A stretch of DNA of 64,000 nucleotides from Corynebacterium coyleae (GTDB lineage Bacteria; Actinomycetota; Actinomycetes; Mycobacteriales; Mycobacteriaceae), in NCBI RefSeq assembly GCF_030408635.1, contig NZ_CP047198.1, positions 2,232,001-2,296,000 of the forward strand, read 5' to 3'. The position numbers were made by a program, and so were the translations under genes. How positions within the stretch are numbered: position 1 is the first letter of the stretch; each line of letters starts with the position of its first letter. This document shows, in pieces, positions 12,010 to 20,083 of this stretch. The notes under the pieces are model-generated. The model searched no databases and was not told the DNA's origin. It worked only from the letters and a program-made list of their open reading frames with translations.

Positions 12010-13410
12010 GTGAGTGAACGTAAAAAACCAAAATATGTGGGAGCCCTGGACACGGCCGTAGACCCGATCCAAACGCTGCCCACACCGGCCGACGCCGCCC
12101 AAGACCTCTCCCGCGAGCCAGTCGACCGCGGCGAGGTCATCGCCTCCGACGGCCGCACCGCCGCCGCGTGGGCACTGCGCTTCATCATCGTTGTCGCAGC
12201 CACGGCCATCCTGCTCTACCTGCTCAAATGGGTCTGGATGGGCCTTCTGCCGATTCTTCTAGCACTGATTGTGTCCACCGTCCTGTGGCCACCGGTGCGC
12301 TGGATGCGCGACCACAAAATCCCCGCATCCCTGGCCACGTTCATCACCCTGATCGGATTCTTCGGCATCATCGGCGGCATCTTCGTCGCCATGGCGCCAA
12401 CCGTGAAAAGCCAAGGCAGCGAGCTCGCACGACAGGCCGAGCAGGGCGTGAACCAGATCGTCGATTGGCTGAAAAAGCGCGACCTCGAAGTCCTCGAGCC
12501 GGAGCAGATCCAGCAGACCGTCGATCAGGTCACCGCCTTTGCCAAGGGCCAGGCCTCCAACATCGCGTCGGGAGTGTTCTCGGGCCTGGGCGCGATTGCG
12601 TCGGTAGGCACCACGCTCGCACTGACCCTGGTGCTCACCTTCTTCTTCCTCAAAGACGGCGACCGCTTCCTGCCATGGGTGCGCAAGTACACCGGCGTGC
12701 GCGCTGGTTGGCACCTCACCGAAGTGTGCAGCCGCTCCTGGAACACCCTGTCCGGATTCATCCGCACCCAGGCCATCGTGTCCGGTGTTGACGCCATCTT
12801 CATCGGTCTCGGCCTACTGTTCCTCGGCGTGCCACTGTGGCCGGTGCTCGCGGTGATCACGTTCTTCGCCGGCTTCATCCCGATCGTCGGTGCGATTTCT
12901 GCAGGCGCTCTGGCGGTGATCATCGCGTTGGTGTCCAACGGGTTCATGAACGCCGTGTTCGTGCTCATCCTCATCATCGCCGTACAGCAGCTGGAGGGCA
13001 ATGTCCTCTCCCCGATCCTGCAGTCCCAGGCGATGGGCCTACACGCCGCCGTGGTCCTGCTTGCCGTCGCCGTCGGCGGTACCCTGTTCGGCATCGTCGG
13101 CGCGTTCCTCGCGGTTCCGGTTGCCGCTGTCGCCGCCGTGTGGCTGCGTTACTGGGCTGAAATGGTTTCGCTGCGCTCCGGCGAGATCACCGCCGACGAG
13201 ATAGCCATGGCCACCCAACAAACTCAGACCATGGATTCCAAGGAATCCTTCCTCGCCGTGCGCGACCACATGATGCGCCTGGCCAAACGCGAGAAGGAGC
13301 CCGTGAAAGAGGGGCTTGGCTCCACGCGCGTCCCGCTTGACGACGACACCCCGTCCGACATCGACACCAACCCACCCGGTCGCCTCCCCGGCGTGAACGA
13401 CGAAGACTAG
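12010..13410 (+). CDS. AI-2E/PerM-family membrane permease
   Basis: A 466-residue protein starting at GTG 12010. A ~55-residue hydrophilic N-terminus is followed by paired hydrophobic segments (FIIVVAATAILLYLLKWVWMG, ILLALIVSTVLWPPV, FITLIGFFGIIGGIFVAM), a periplasmic stretch, and further segments (ALTLVLTFFFLKDG; the FIPIVGAISAGALAVIIALV region), ending with a ~75-residue cytoplasmic tail. This is the AI-2E transporter (YdiK/PerM/TqsA) topology of about eight spans. The substrate cannot be inferred; some members are Na+/H+ antiporters or signal exporters. The GTG reads directly into SERKKPKYV. Confidence 0.85.
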   Translation: MSERKKPKYVGALDTAVDPIQTLPTPADAAQDLSREPVDRGEVIASDGRTAAAWALRFIIVVAATAILLYLLKWVWMGLLPILLALIVSTVLWPPVRWMRDHKIPASLATFITLIGFFGIIGGIFVAMAPTVKSQGSELARQAEQGVNQIVDWLKKRDLEVLEPEQIQQTVDQVTAFAKGQASNIASGVFSGLGAIASVGTTLALTLVLTFFFLKDGDRFLPWVRKYTGVRAGWHLTEVCSRSWNTLSGFIRTQAIVSGVDAIFIGLGLLFLGVPLWPVLAVITFFAGFIPIVGAISAGALAVIIALVSNGFMNAVFVLILIIAVQQLEGNVLSPILQSQAMGLHAAVVLLAVAVGGTLFGIVGAFLAVPVAAVAAVWLRYWAEMVSLRSGEITADEIAMATQQTQTMDSKESFLAVRDHMMRLAKREKEPVKEGLGSTRVPLDDDTPSDIDTNPPGRLPGVNDED

Positions 13411-13455
13411 GTACGGTGGTGTGCCGTAATTGGTTATCGACGAAAGGAAATACCA

Positions 13456-13980
13456 ATGGCCGATCTGAATAACAAGACCATCGCAATCCTCGCGACCAAC
13501 GGCTTTGAAGATTCCGAACTGACCTCCCCGAAGGAGGCCGTCGAACAAGCCGGCGCAACCACCAAGGTCGTCTCCACCGAAACCGGTGAGATCGAGGGCA
13601 AGAAGGGCGCCAAGGTCGCCGTCGACGTCACCACCGCCGATGCCAAGGCTGCCGACTACGACGCCCTCATCCTCCCGGGTGGCACCCTCAACGCGGATGC
13701 CATCCGCGTTGATTCTGACGCCGTCGCCCTGGTCAAGGCGTTCAAGGACGCAGGCAAGCCGATCGGCGTGATCTGCCACGGTGGCTGGATCATGACGGAT
13801 GCCGACACCTTGAAGGACGTGAAGATCACCTCCGTTGCCAACGTCAAGACCGACCTGGTCAACGCCGGTGCCGAGTGGGTCGACGAGGAAGTTGTCATCG
13901 ACTCCGGCGTCATCTCGTCGCGCACCCCGGACGACCTGCCGGCCTTCAACGCCGCACTCGTCGAGGAGTTTGCAAAGTAA
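13456..13980 (+). CDS. DJ-1/PfpI-family protein
   Basis: A 174-residue class-I glutamine-amidotransferase-like fold. It has the nucleophile Cys with adjacent His in GVICHGGWIM (about residue 104), the acidic residue of GFEDSELTSP near the N-terminus and the LILPGGT turn. Members act as deglycases, holdases or peptidases in stress protection; the biochemical role is debated for the family. Ribosome site GAAAGGAAATACC precedes ATG 13456. It lies 45 bp after the permease gene and is followed by a strong terminator. Confidence 0.88.
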   Translation: MADLNNKTIAILATNGFEDSELTSPKEAVEQAGATTKVVSTETGEIEGKKGAKVAVDVTTADAKAADYDALILPGGTLNADAIRVDSDAVALVKAFKDAGKPIGVICHGGWIMTDADTLKDVKITSVANVKTDLVNAGAEWVDEEVVIDSGVISSRTPDDLPAFNAALVEEFAK

Positions 13981-14002
13981 CTTCTGCGAGGTAGCTGCTT
14001 TT

Positions 14003-14032
14003 AGCCCGCTGGCGCGTTTACGCCGGCGGGCT
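14003..14032 (+). terminator. Terminator after the DJ-1/PfpI gene
   Basis: A 12-bp stem (AGCCCGCTGGCG at 14003-14014, CGCCGGCGGGCT at 14021-14032, one T-G wobble) with a 6-nt loop is followed by TTCT. It sits 22 bp past the stop codon. Confidence 0.85.
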
Positions 14033-14058
14033 TTCTGCATGTCTGGGAGCTGTTCGGA

Positions 14059-14195
14059 GCGGATCGTCTAGCTCGCCTCCGATGCTGCTAGACGATTCGC
14101 CCCTAAATGAAAACCAGTTGCAACTTCACCTGGGGAAATTCAGCGCGGAATGCTTGATCGTCTAGTCCGGCAGAAGGTCTAGCTAGACGATCCGC
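14059..14195. repeat. Double-palindrome intergenic element, GATCGTCTAG arms
   Basis: Layout: GCGGATCGTCTAG, short spacer, CTAGACGATTCGC, about 50 nt containing CACCTGGGGAAA, then GATCGTCTAG, spacer, CTAGACGATCCGC. The arms therefore occur four times in alternating orientation. The same arrangement with the same arms is at 44487-44616. The core ACCTGGGG is shared with elements that have other arms (23.5, 24.8, 25.8, 39.3 and 41.2 kb). No coding potential. It fills the gap between two converging genes. Confidence 0.8.
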
Positions 14196-14208
14196 CTGCC
14201 ACGACCGA

Positions 14209-14631
14209 TCATTCAACGCCGAGGGCCACTTTGACTAGGTGGGCAGCGAAAGCGGGCAAGGCAACACCCTCGGACCGGGCGTGCGATTCGAGCTCCTGCG
14301 CATCTTCCGGCAGTCCCAACTTCGCGGCCCCCTGCAGTGCCTTCTTGTCGAAGACCGGCGCCAACTCCGGCCACACCCCCTGCGCCTCGCGGGCGAACAT
14401 GGTTGCGCAGGCGTAGCCGGCGGCGCCGAAGATGCGGATCAATTGCGAGCGCGGCGCTTCAACCAGTGCAGATGGTGAGGTCAGGCCGGCGTCGAACAGT
14501 CCGCGTGCGGCGTCGACGGCGGCGGTGGCGCGTATGGGCTTCGCTTGCAGCATGCACAGGACGAGGAGCTGGAAGAGGGACGTGGGGTCGTCGTCAAGCG
14601 AAATGCCCGCGTCTTCAGCGAAGGTGCTCAC
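14209..14631 (-). CDS. HhH-GPD-like conserved protein
   Basis: About 140 residues from a GTG at 14631 that overlaps the upstream nucleosidase stop by 17 bp, implying coupling. The pattern SLFQLLVLCMLQAKPIRATAAVDAAR followed by LVEAPRSQLIRIFGAAGYACATMFA resembles the helix-hairpin-helix base-excision glycosylase fold (endonuclease III superfamily), but I see neither the catalytic Lys/Asp context nor an Fe-S Cys cluster. It is probably a non-catalytic or divergent member conserved in actinobacteria. A longer frame to 14667 exists but is unlikely. Confidence 0.5.
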   Translation of the reverse strand: MSTFAEDAGISLDDDPTSLFQLLVLCMLQAKPIRATAAVDAARGLFDAGLTSPSALVEAPRSQLIRIFGAAGYACATMFAREAQGVWPELAPVFDKKALQGAAKLGLPEDAQELESHARSEGVALPAFAAHLVKVALGVE

Positions 14632-15181
14632 GCAGGGCTTCTTCGAGCTCCACGCGGGCGCGCTCAAGGGCTGCTTCCCAAACAGCGGAGGCGCCTTCGT
14701 CGGCGGAGTCCGAAACCTGCTTAAGCAGGGTCAACGGGACGTTGAAGGTGGAGCATACGGCGGCAAGTGCGTAGCCCTCCATGTCGACGAGTTGGCATTC
14801 CTTAGCGAGCTCGTCGCGAAGATCAGAGCGGTTCACAAACGCATCACCGGTGGCCAGCTTGGCTTTCGGCAGGTCGGTGAGGGGCTCGAAGGAGAACCAG
14901 CGTGGGTAGACGAAGTCGGTGATGTCGGAGGTGCCGCCGACTTTGAAGTCGTGCTTGACGGCGTCGGAAATTTCGTAGACGCCAGACTCGAGGTCGACGA
15001 GCGCGCCGGCGGTGCCGACGTTGATCACGCGCGACGGCAGTGGGCCTTCGGAGAGACGGCGAGTCAGGGCGATCGCGGCGGGCAGGGTGCCGATGCCGGT
15101 GATGAGTACTTCGTGGTCGCCTCCGGACATGATGTCGGCGGCTTCTTCTTTCATGGCTGCAACGATGAGCAAATCAGACAT
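14615..15181 (-). CDS. Nucleoside phosphorylase/nucleosidase (MTA/SAH nucleosidase-like)
   Basis: A 188-residue protein of the PNP/UDP phosphorylase fold. Signatures: LLIVAAMKEEAADI with the general-acid Glu region, GIGTLPAAIALTRRL, INVGTAGALVD, and near the C-terminus QLVDMEGYALAAVCSTFNVP with the MEG motif used in ribose binding, then LKQVSDSADEGA. It is shorter than E. coli Pfs (about 230). Cleavage of 5'-methylthioadenosine or S-adenosylhomocysteine is plausible and fits the neighbouring sulfur genes, but substrate choice is inferred. Confidence 0.75.
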   Translation of the reverse strand: MSDLLIVAAMKEEAADIMSGGDHEVLITGIGTLPAAIALTRRLSEGPLPSRVINVGTAGALVDLESGVYEISDAVKHDFKVGGTSDITDFVYPRWFSFEPLTDLPKAKLATGDAFVNRSDLRDELAKECQLVDMEGYALAAVCSTFNVPLTLLKQVSDSADEGASAVWEAALERARVELEEALREHLR

Positions 15182-15187
15182 AGTTGC

Positions 15188-16120
15188 TTATCGTATGCGG
15201 GCGGGCTGCGGCTCCACCACTGTTGCGCCTTCGCGCTCGGATGCGGCGCGGGAGTTGGCGCGGGCGCGTTGGATGCCTCGCCAGGAGAGGGCGGCTCCGA
15301 TTGCAACGATAAGCAAGCGGACGACCCAGAGTCCGCTGGTCATGCCGGCATACGACAAGACGACGGGCAGGTTCAGCAGCACGATCAGGGTGCCGACGAC
15401 GCCGCCGAGCGCGATGGGGTTCATACGGCTGACCATCCACGCGCCGATGGGCGCGGCGATGACGCCACCGATGAGCAGAGCCAACACACCTGCGAGATTT
15501 GCGACGAGGTCACGCCACATCCCAACCGCGAACCCGAGTGTTGCGGCGAGGGTGACCAGGAACTCGGCGGTGTTGACGGTGCCGACGATGCGGCGCGGCT
15601 CGGCACGGCCTGCGGTAAGCAGCGTGGAGGTGGTGACGGGCCCCCAGCCTCCGCCGCCGGTGGCGTCGATGAACCCGCCAAAGAGCCCGAGGCCTGCGAG
15701 AAAGCCGCGCGAGTGAGGCTTCGCGGCGAGTTTGCGCTGGGTGAGCCCGCGGGCGAAGCGCAGCATGAGGTTCAGGCCGATCAGTGCGAGGATCAGCGAC
15801 ATCACCGGGCGTGCCGCTTCGGTGGAGAGTCGCACGAGCACGGTTGCGCCGAGAAACGCCCCGATGGCGCCGGGGATGCCGATCGCGCAGGCGGTGCGCC
15901 AGTCCACGTTGCCGAAGCGCGTGTGGGCTACGCCGGAGGCGAGTGTGGTGCCCAGCTCCGCGGTGTGGACGACGGCGGAGGCAGCGGCCGGGGTGATACC
16001 GGCGAGCGCGATGAGCATGGTGGAAGAGGTGGCGCCGAAGCCCATGCCGAGGCCGCCGTCGACAAGTTGCGCGGCAAGACCTGTGACTGCGATGAGCAGC
16101 AGTGTTTCGAGTTTGTACAT
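15188..16120 (-). CDS. cysZ: TauE/SafE-type membrane transporter CysZ (sulfate uptake)
   Basis: A 310-residue integral membrane protein with eight or so spans (KLETLLLIAVTGLAAQLVDG, MLIALAGITPAAASAVVHTA, ACAIGIPGAIGAFLGATVLV, SLILALIGLNLMLRFA and others) and the duplicated TauE/SafE repeat. It closes the cys cluster, 1 bp from cysY. In C. glutamicum the gene in this place, cysZ, is proposed as the sulfate permease; that role is adopted by synteny. It is unrelated to E. coli CysZ. Confidence 0.85.
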   Translation of the reverse strand: MYKLETLLLIAVTGLAAQLVDGGLGMGFGATSSTMLIALAGITPAAASAVVHTAELGTTLASGVAHTRFGNVDWRTACAIGIPGAIGAFLGATVLVRLSTEAARPVMSLILALIGLNLMLRFARGLTQRKLAAKPHSRGFLAGLGLFGGFIDATGGGGWGPVTTSTLLTAGRAEPRRIVGTVNTAEFLVTLAATLGFAVGMWRDLVANLAGVLALLIGGVIAAPIGAWMVSRMNPIALGGVVGTLIVLLNLPVVLSYAGMTSGLWVVRLLIVAIGAALSWRGIQRARANSRAASEREGATVVEPQPARIR

Positions 16121-16121
16121 G

Positions 16122-16754
16122 TCAGGCGCCTTTCTCGGCGGCGCGGTATCGGTTGGCGACGATCCGCGCGAGGTCTGTGGTCAGCGGCCCGGATGCCGGC
16201 AGGTGGTCTGGGATCCGGTCGAGCAGGGTTCCGTGGGTGACAAACAGTGGGAGCACATGCGTATCTGTGAAGCGCCGCTGACCACGCGTCGCCGACACCA
16301 CTGCCGTTTCCACCCCGGCACGCTTGGCCACTTCGGCGGCGAGGCGGTCGTAGTTGGCGGCTTGTTCAGGGTTGGAGGTGCCGACTGGGAAAAGGGTTGC
16401 GTGGGTGGCGGTGGGGTCGTCGATACGCAAGCGGCGCGCAAGGACATCGGCGATGTCGCTGCCGGTACCGAGCGGCTCGGCGAGCACGAGGTCGCAGTGC
16501 TGACGGGCTTCGGCGAGGTGGCGCGGCACGTCGATTTTGGCGTGGAATGCGCGGGTGAACAGCAGCGGAACCACAATCGCGCGCGACGAGGAGAAGGAGG
16601 CGGCCGCCTCGGCGAGGGTGGGTGTGTCGAACTCCAGGTGGGCGTCGGCCCACTCCACACCGAGTTGCGTAGCCGCGGCTTGGGTGAGCGCGCGGATGCC
16701 TTCCTTGGCGCGGGGGTGCCGCGAGCCGTGGGAAAGGGTGATCAGCGCAGTCAT
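16122..16754 (-). CDS. cysY: CbiX-like sirohydrochlorin ferrochelatase (CysY)
   Basis: A 210-residue chelatase-fold protein with the N-terminal LSHGSRHPRAKEGIR, whose His is the metal ligand of CbiX/SirB proteins, and VVPLLFTRAFHAKIDVPRHL, giving the second His. In the corynebacterial cluster CysY is thought to insert iron into sirohydrochlorin to make siroheme for CysI. It lies between cysN (5 bp) and cysZ (1 bp). RRLRIDDPT near residue 110 encodes a copy of the iterated motif (16411-16430), apparently tolerated in a surface stretch. Confidence 0.85.
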   Translation of the reverse strand: MTALITLSHGSRHPRAKEGIRALTQAAATQLGVEWADAHLEFDTPTLAEAAASFSSSRAIVVPLLFTRAFHAKIDVPRHLAEARQHCDLVLAEPLGTGSDIADVLARRLRIDDPTATHATLFPVGTSNPEQAANYDRLAAEVAKRAGVETAVVSATRGQRRFTDTHVLPLFVTHGTLLDRIPDHLPASGPLTTDLARIVANRYRAAEKGA

Positions 16755-16759
16755 GGTTG

Positions 16760-18094
16760 TTACCGCAGGCGCTTTCCGACGAGCCCAGCCGCCAGCGTGT
16801 TGCCAGTTGACTGGTCGACGAGCAGGAAGTTGCCCACCGCACCGCGGGCTGCGTACTGCTCGACGGGCAGTTCGTCGGCGGTTTGGATGGTCACGTGCGC
16901 GATGTCGTTGAGTGCGACTGCCTCGGGTGCGGTGTTGTCGCCTTCGGCGCCGTCGATGTCCAGGACGCGCTCGACGCTGGCCACGCGGGCGCGGACGAAC
17001 GCAGTGCCGATGCGCAGCTTCACAGCTTGGCCTGCGCGCAGGTCCTTCTCGTTGAGGCCGACGACGGTGGCGTCGAACTCGCGTGTGTCTTCTGGTCGAG
17101 TGTGCGCGGCCAGCAGGTCGCCGCGGGTCAGGTCGATGTCGTCGGCAAGCCGCAGCGCAACGGAGTCGCCGGCATGGGCGGTGTCCACGGGGCCGTCGGC
17201 GGTGTCGATGCCGGCAACGGTGGTGGTGCGGCCGTAGGGGGCGAGGATCTCGTCGCCAACCGTGATCGATCCGGCGTTGACGCGGCCAGCGTAGGCACGG
17301 TAGTCGGAGGCGTGTTCACGCAGCACGACCTGGATGTTGAAACGGAAGTCCAGGTCATCGGCACGGCCGCGCTGCACCGGGATGCTCTCCAGTAGTTCGA
17401 GCACCGTCGGGCCGGTGTACCAGGGCGTCGCGTCGCTGCGCTCCGCGACGTTATCGCCGCGCAGCGCGGAAATCGGCACGACGTGCGGCTCCTCGATGCC
17501 GAGTTCGCCGGCCTTGGCGTCGAATTCGGCCTTGATCTCGTCGAAACGCTGCTGCGAATAATCAACGAGGTCGATCTTGTTCACCGCCAAGATCACGGTG
17601 CGCACGCCGAGCAGTTTGGCCACGGTGAGGTGGCGGATGGTTTGTTCGACGACGCCGTTGCGGGCGTCGACAAGCAGCACCACCACTTGGGAGGTGGACA
17701 TGCCAGTGACGGTGTTGCGCGTGTACTGCACGTGGCCAGGCGTGTCGGCGAGGATGAACGTGCGCTTGTCGGTGGCGAAGTAGCGGTAGGCCACGTCGAT
17801 GGTGATGCCCTGCTCGCGCTCAGCGCGCAGGCCGTCGACCAGCAACGACAGGTCCAGGCCCTCGAAACCGCGGTCGGCGGAGGTGCGCTCCACGGAGGCG
17901 AGTTGGTCGGCGAGCACCGACTTGGTGTCATGCAGCAGGCGGCCGACGAAGGTGGATTTGCCGTCGTCGACGGAGCCGGCGGTGCACAGGCGCAGCGTCT
18001 CGCGGGCGGACAGCGCGGCGGTGGCAGTTTCGGCAGCGCCGGTTTCAGGGGCGTTTTCGGAGGTAGTAGTGGGTGCGATGGTTGGGGCGGTCAT
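16760..18094 (-). CDS. cysN: Sulfate adenylyltransferase subunit 1 (GTPase)
   Basis: A 444-residue EF-Tu-like GTPase that drives ATP sulfurylase (with CysD) to form adenosine 5'-phosphosulfate. G1 is AGSVDDGKSTF (about residue 40), G3 DTPGHVQYTRN and G4 VNKIDLV, with domains II/III following. No fused APS kinase (CysC) domain is present, matching corynebacteria, which reduce APS directly. It overlaps the end of cysD. The first ~30 residues are a Thr/Ala/Glu-rich extension ahead of the G domain, so a downstream start is possible. Confidence 0.95.
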   Translation of the reverse strand: MTAPTIAPTTTSENAPETGAAETATAALSARETLRLCTAGSVDDGKSTFVGRLLHDTKSVLADQLASVERTSADRGFEGLDLSLLVDGLRAEREQGITIDVAYRYFATDKRTFILADTPGHVQYTRNTVTGMSTSQVVVLLVDARNGVVEQTIRHLTVAKLLGVRTVILAVNKIDLVDYSQQRFDEIKAEFDAKAGELGIEEPHVVPISALRGDNVAERSDATPWYTGPTVLELLESIPVQRGRADDLDFRFNIQVVLREHASDYRAYAGRVNAGSITVGDEILAPYGRTTTVAGIDTADGPVDTAHAGDSVALRLADDIDLTRGDLLAAHTRPEDTREFDATVVGLNEKDLRAGQAVKLRIGTAFVRARVASVERVLDIDGAEGDNTAPEAVALNDIAHVTIQTADELPVEQYAARGAVGNFLLVDQSTGNTLAAGLVGKRLR

Positions 18095-19014
18095 CAGAAG
18101 TAGCCTTCCTTCTTGCGGTCTTCCATGGCGGATTCGCTCAGGCGGTCGTCGGCACGAGTTGCGCCGCGTTCGGTCAGGGTGGAGTTGGCGATCTCGACGA
18201 GGACCTCGTCGATCGTTTCGGCGTCGGAGTCAACGGCGCCGGTGCAGGACATGTCGCCGACGGTGCGGTAGCGCACCCGGCGCGTTTCCAGCTGTTCGCC
18301 GTCGCGGGGCCCGCCCCATTCGCCGGGGGTGAGCCACATGCCGTCGCGGCCGAACACTTCGCGGTCGTGGGCGTAGTAGATGGATGGCAGTTCGATGCCT
18401 CGCGCGCCGATGTACTCCCACACGTCGGCTTCAGTCCAGTTGGAGATTGGGAAGACGCGGACGTTTTCGCCGGGCAGGGTTGCGCCGTTGTAGAGGTCCC
18501 ACAGTTCGGGGCGTTGGCGGCGTGGGTCCCATCCGCCGAAGGAGTCGCGGACGGAGAAGACGCGTTCTTTGGCGCGGGCACGTTCTTCGTCGCGACGCGC
18601 CCCGCCCAGCACGGCGTTGTATCCGACCTCCGCGATGGTTTCCACCAGCGGCACGGTCTGCAGCGGATTACGGGTGCCGTCGGGGCGTTCTTGCAGGTCA
18701 CCGCGGTCGATCCAATCCTGCACATGCGCGACTCGCAGACGGAGCCCATGCTTATCGACGACACCATCCCGGAACTCAATCACCTCCAGGAAGTTATGCC
18801 CCGTATCCACGTGCAGCAGCTCAATCGGCGGCTTAGCCGGGTAGAACGCGCGGCGCGCCAGCTCCAGCACCACGCAGGAATCCTTCCCGCCGGAAAACAG
18901 CAGGCCAATCTTGTCGAACTGCCCCGCCACCTCACGGATGATGTGGATCGACTCGTTTTCTAAATCTTTCAAGTGCGGCGACAGTTGCGTTGCCGTTGCC
19001 GTTGCTTGCGTCAT
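18094..19014 (-). CDS. cysD: Sulfate adenylyltransferase subunit 2
   Basis: A 306-residue PP-loop ATP pyrophosphatase. The PP motif SGGKDSCVVLELARRAF is near residue 40, and the C-terminal GDMSCTGAVDSDAETIDEVL matches CysD. With CysN it adenylylates sulfate. It overlaps cysN at ATGA. The insert DGVVDKHGLRLRVAHVQ carries an iterated-motif copy (TGCTTATCGACGAC, 18749-18762) at a position where the family is variable. Confidence 0.95.
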   Translation of the reverse strand: MTQATATATQLSPHLKDLENESIHIIREVAGQFDKIGLLFSGGKDSCVVLELARRAFYPAKPPIELLHVDTGHNFLEVIEFRDGVVDKHGLRLRVAHVQDWIDRGDLQERPDGTRNPLQTVPLVETIAEVGYNAVLGGARRDEERARAKERVFSVRDSFGGWDPRRQRPELWDLYNGATLPGENVRVFPISNWTEADVWEYIGARGIELPSIYYAHDREVFGRDGMWLTPGEWGGPRDGEQLETRRVRYRTVGDMSCTGAVDSDAETIDEVLVEIANSTLTERGATRADDRLSESAMEDRKKEGYF

Positions 19015-19052
19015 TGTGTTGCTCCTTGTTGTCCGGTTGTTGCGCTATTCGG

Positions 19053-19829
19053 CTATTCGTGCAGGCCGCACTCTGTCTTGGTGGCAAACGCCCAGCGCCC
19101 GGCGCGTGGGTCCTCCCCTTCCGCCACGGGCAGGGTGCAGGTGGCGCAGCCGATGGAGGGGTAGCCCTTCCGGGTCAGTGGGTGGATGATCAGGTCGTTG
19201 TCGCGCTCGAAGGCGGCTGTGTCCTCCAAGGACCAGGTGACCAGCGGGGAGATCTTCAACCGGCCAGTCGCATCGAGGCTGAGCGCGGGCGCGTCGGCGC
19301 GGGTGGGGCCGTCGGCGCGGCGCAGCCCGGTGATCCAGCCGGCGTACGGGCTCATATGCACCGCCAGCGGCTCGACTTTGCGCATGCGACAGCACGCACC
19401 CGGGGCGCGCAGGTACAGGTTCGGCCCGTACGTCTCATCCTGCTGCGCGCGGGTCAGGTGCGCCTTCGCCCGCACCAGGCGGTGCGAGGGGTAGCGCGCC
19501 TCCACCTGGTCGGCCACCTCCAGGGTTTCCGGAAAGTGGTAGTCGGTGTCCAGGAACAGAAAGTCCGCGCCGGGCAGGTGGCGCTCGGCCAGTTCGGCGA
19601 GCACCGTGTTCTCCATGGACAGGGTCACGACGAGTGGGCCCGGCGCGTACTCGTTCGCCCACTGCAGAATCTCGGAGGCGGGGGCGTTGTGGAGTTTGGC
19701 GGCCCAGTCGTCGACAAGCAATGCGTTTTGCTGCGCCACCCTGTTTGGCAGCGGCGATGTCCGTCTCGGGCCTTCGGGGCTGATGTCGGGGTCGCGGAAG
19801 TTGCTGGACTGGTTGAGCAGGTTGATCAT
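19053..19829 (-). CDS. cysH: Adenylylsulfate (APS) reductase, Fe-S type
   Basis: A 258-residue reductase with the PAPS/APS-reductase fold (LSMENTVLAEL, FLDTDYHFPETL). The two Cys pairs GACCRMRK and GCATCTLP ligate a [4Fe-4S] cluster, which marks APS rather than PAPS specificity, and the C-terminal ECGLHE holds the catalytic Cys. It converts APS to sulfite. The start ATG 19829 overlaps the cysX stop (ATGA). An iterated-motif copy lies at 19707-19721, encoding LLVDD in the N-terminal helix region. Confidence 0.95.
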   Translation of the reverse strand: MINLLNQSSNFRDPDISPEGPRRTSPLPNRVAQQNALLVDDWAAKLHNAPASEILQWANEYAPGPLVVTLSMENTVLAELAERHLPGADFLFLDTDYHFPETLEVADQVEARYPSHRLVRAKAHLTRAQQDETYGPNLYLRAPGACCRMRKVEPLAVHMSPYAGWITGLRRADGPTRADAPALSLDATGRLKISPLVTWSLEDTAAFERDNDLIIHPLTRKGYPSIGCATCTLPVAEGEDPRAGRWAFATKTECGLHE

Positions 19830-20083
19830 TGGTTGCCTTTCAATGCGCCGGTGTGGCCGTGGCGTGCGAGCGAGGCCTGCAGCGCCTCTTCCGTGGATGG
19901 CGCCTTCGACGGCGCGGCTTCGGGGTCGTCCTGGCCGTGGAACTTCACCTCGAATACGCGGAGGCACTCGCAGCACTTCCACGCGAATTCGGTCTGTTCG
20001 TTCGGCCACAGATCCTCGCCGCCGCAGTACGGGCAGAAGGTAGGAAAGTTGCGGTTCGGGTTTGGTTCGCGGCGAAAGCTCAT
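19826..20083 (-). CDS. cysX: CysX, small Cys-rich redox protein
   Basis: An 85-residue protein with CPYCGG and KCCECLRVF Cys pairs in its first half and an acidic Ala-rich tail. It is coupled to cysI and cysH by 4-bp overlaps on both sides. In C. glutamicum cysX occupies the same place and is proposed as a ferredoxin-like electron carrier to sulfite reductase. The Cys spacing also suits a zinc ribbon, so the cofactor is uncertain. Confidence 0.85.
   Translation of the reverse strand: MSFRREPNPNRNFPTFCPYCGGEDLWPNEQTEFAWKCCECLRVFEVKFHGQDDPEAAPSKAPSTEEALQASLARHGHTGALKGNQ

Noticed and set aside
14209-14667. Longer version of the HhH-like protein from 14667
   Set aside because: The extra 12 codons lie within the nucleosidase gene; the GTG at 14631 gives a shorter, coupled overlap and the recognisable domain begins after it.
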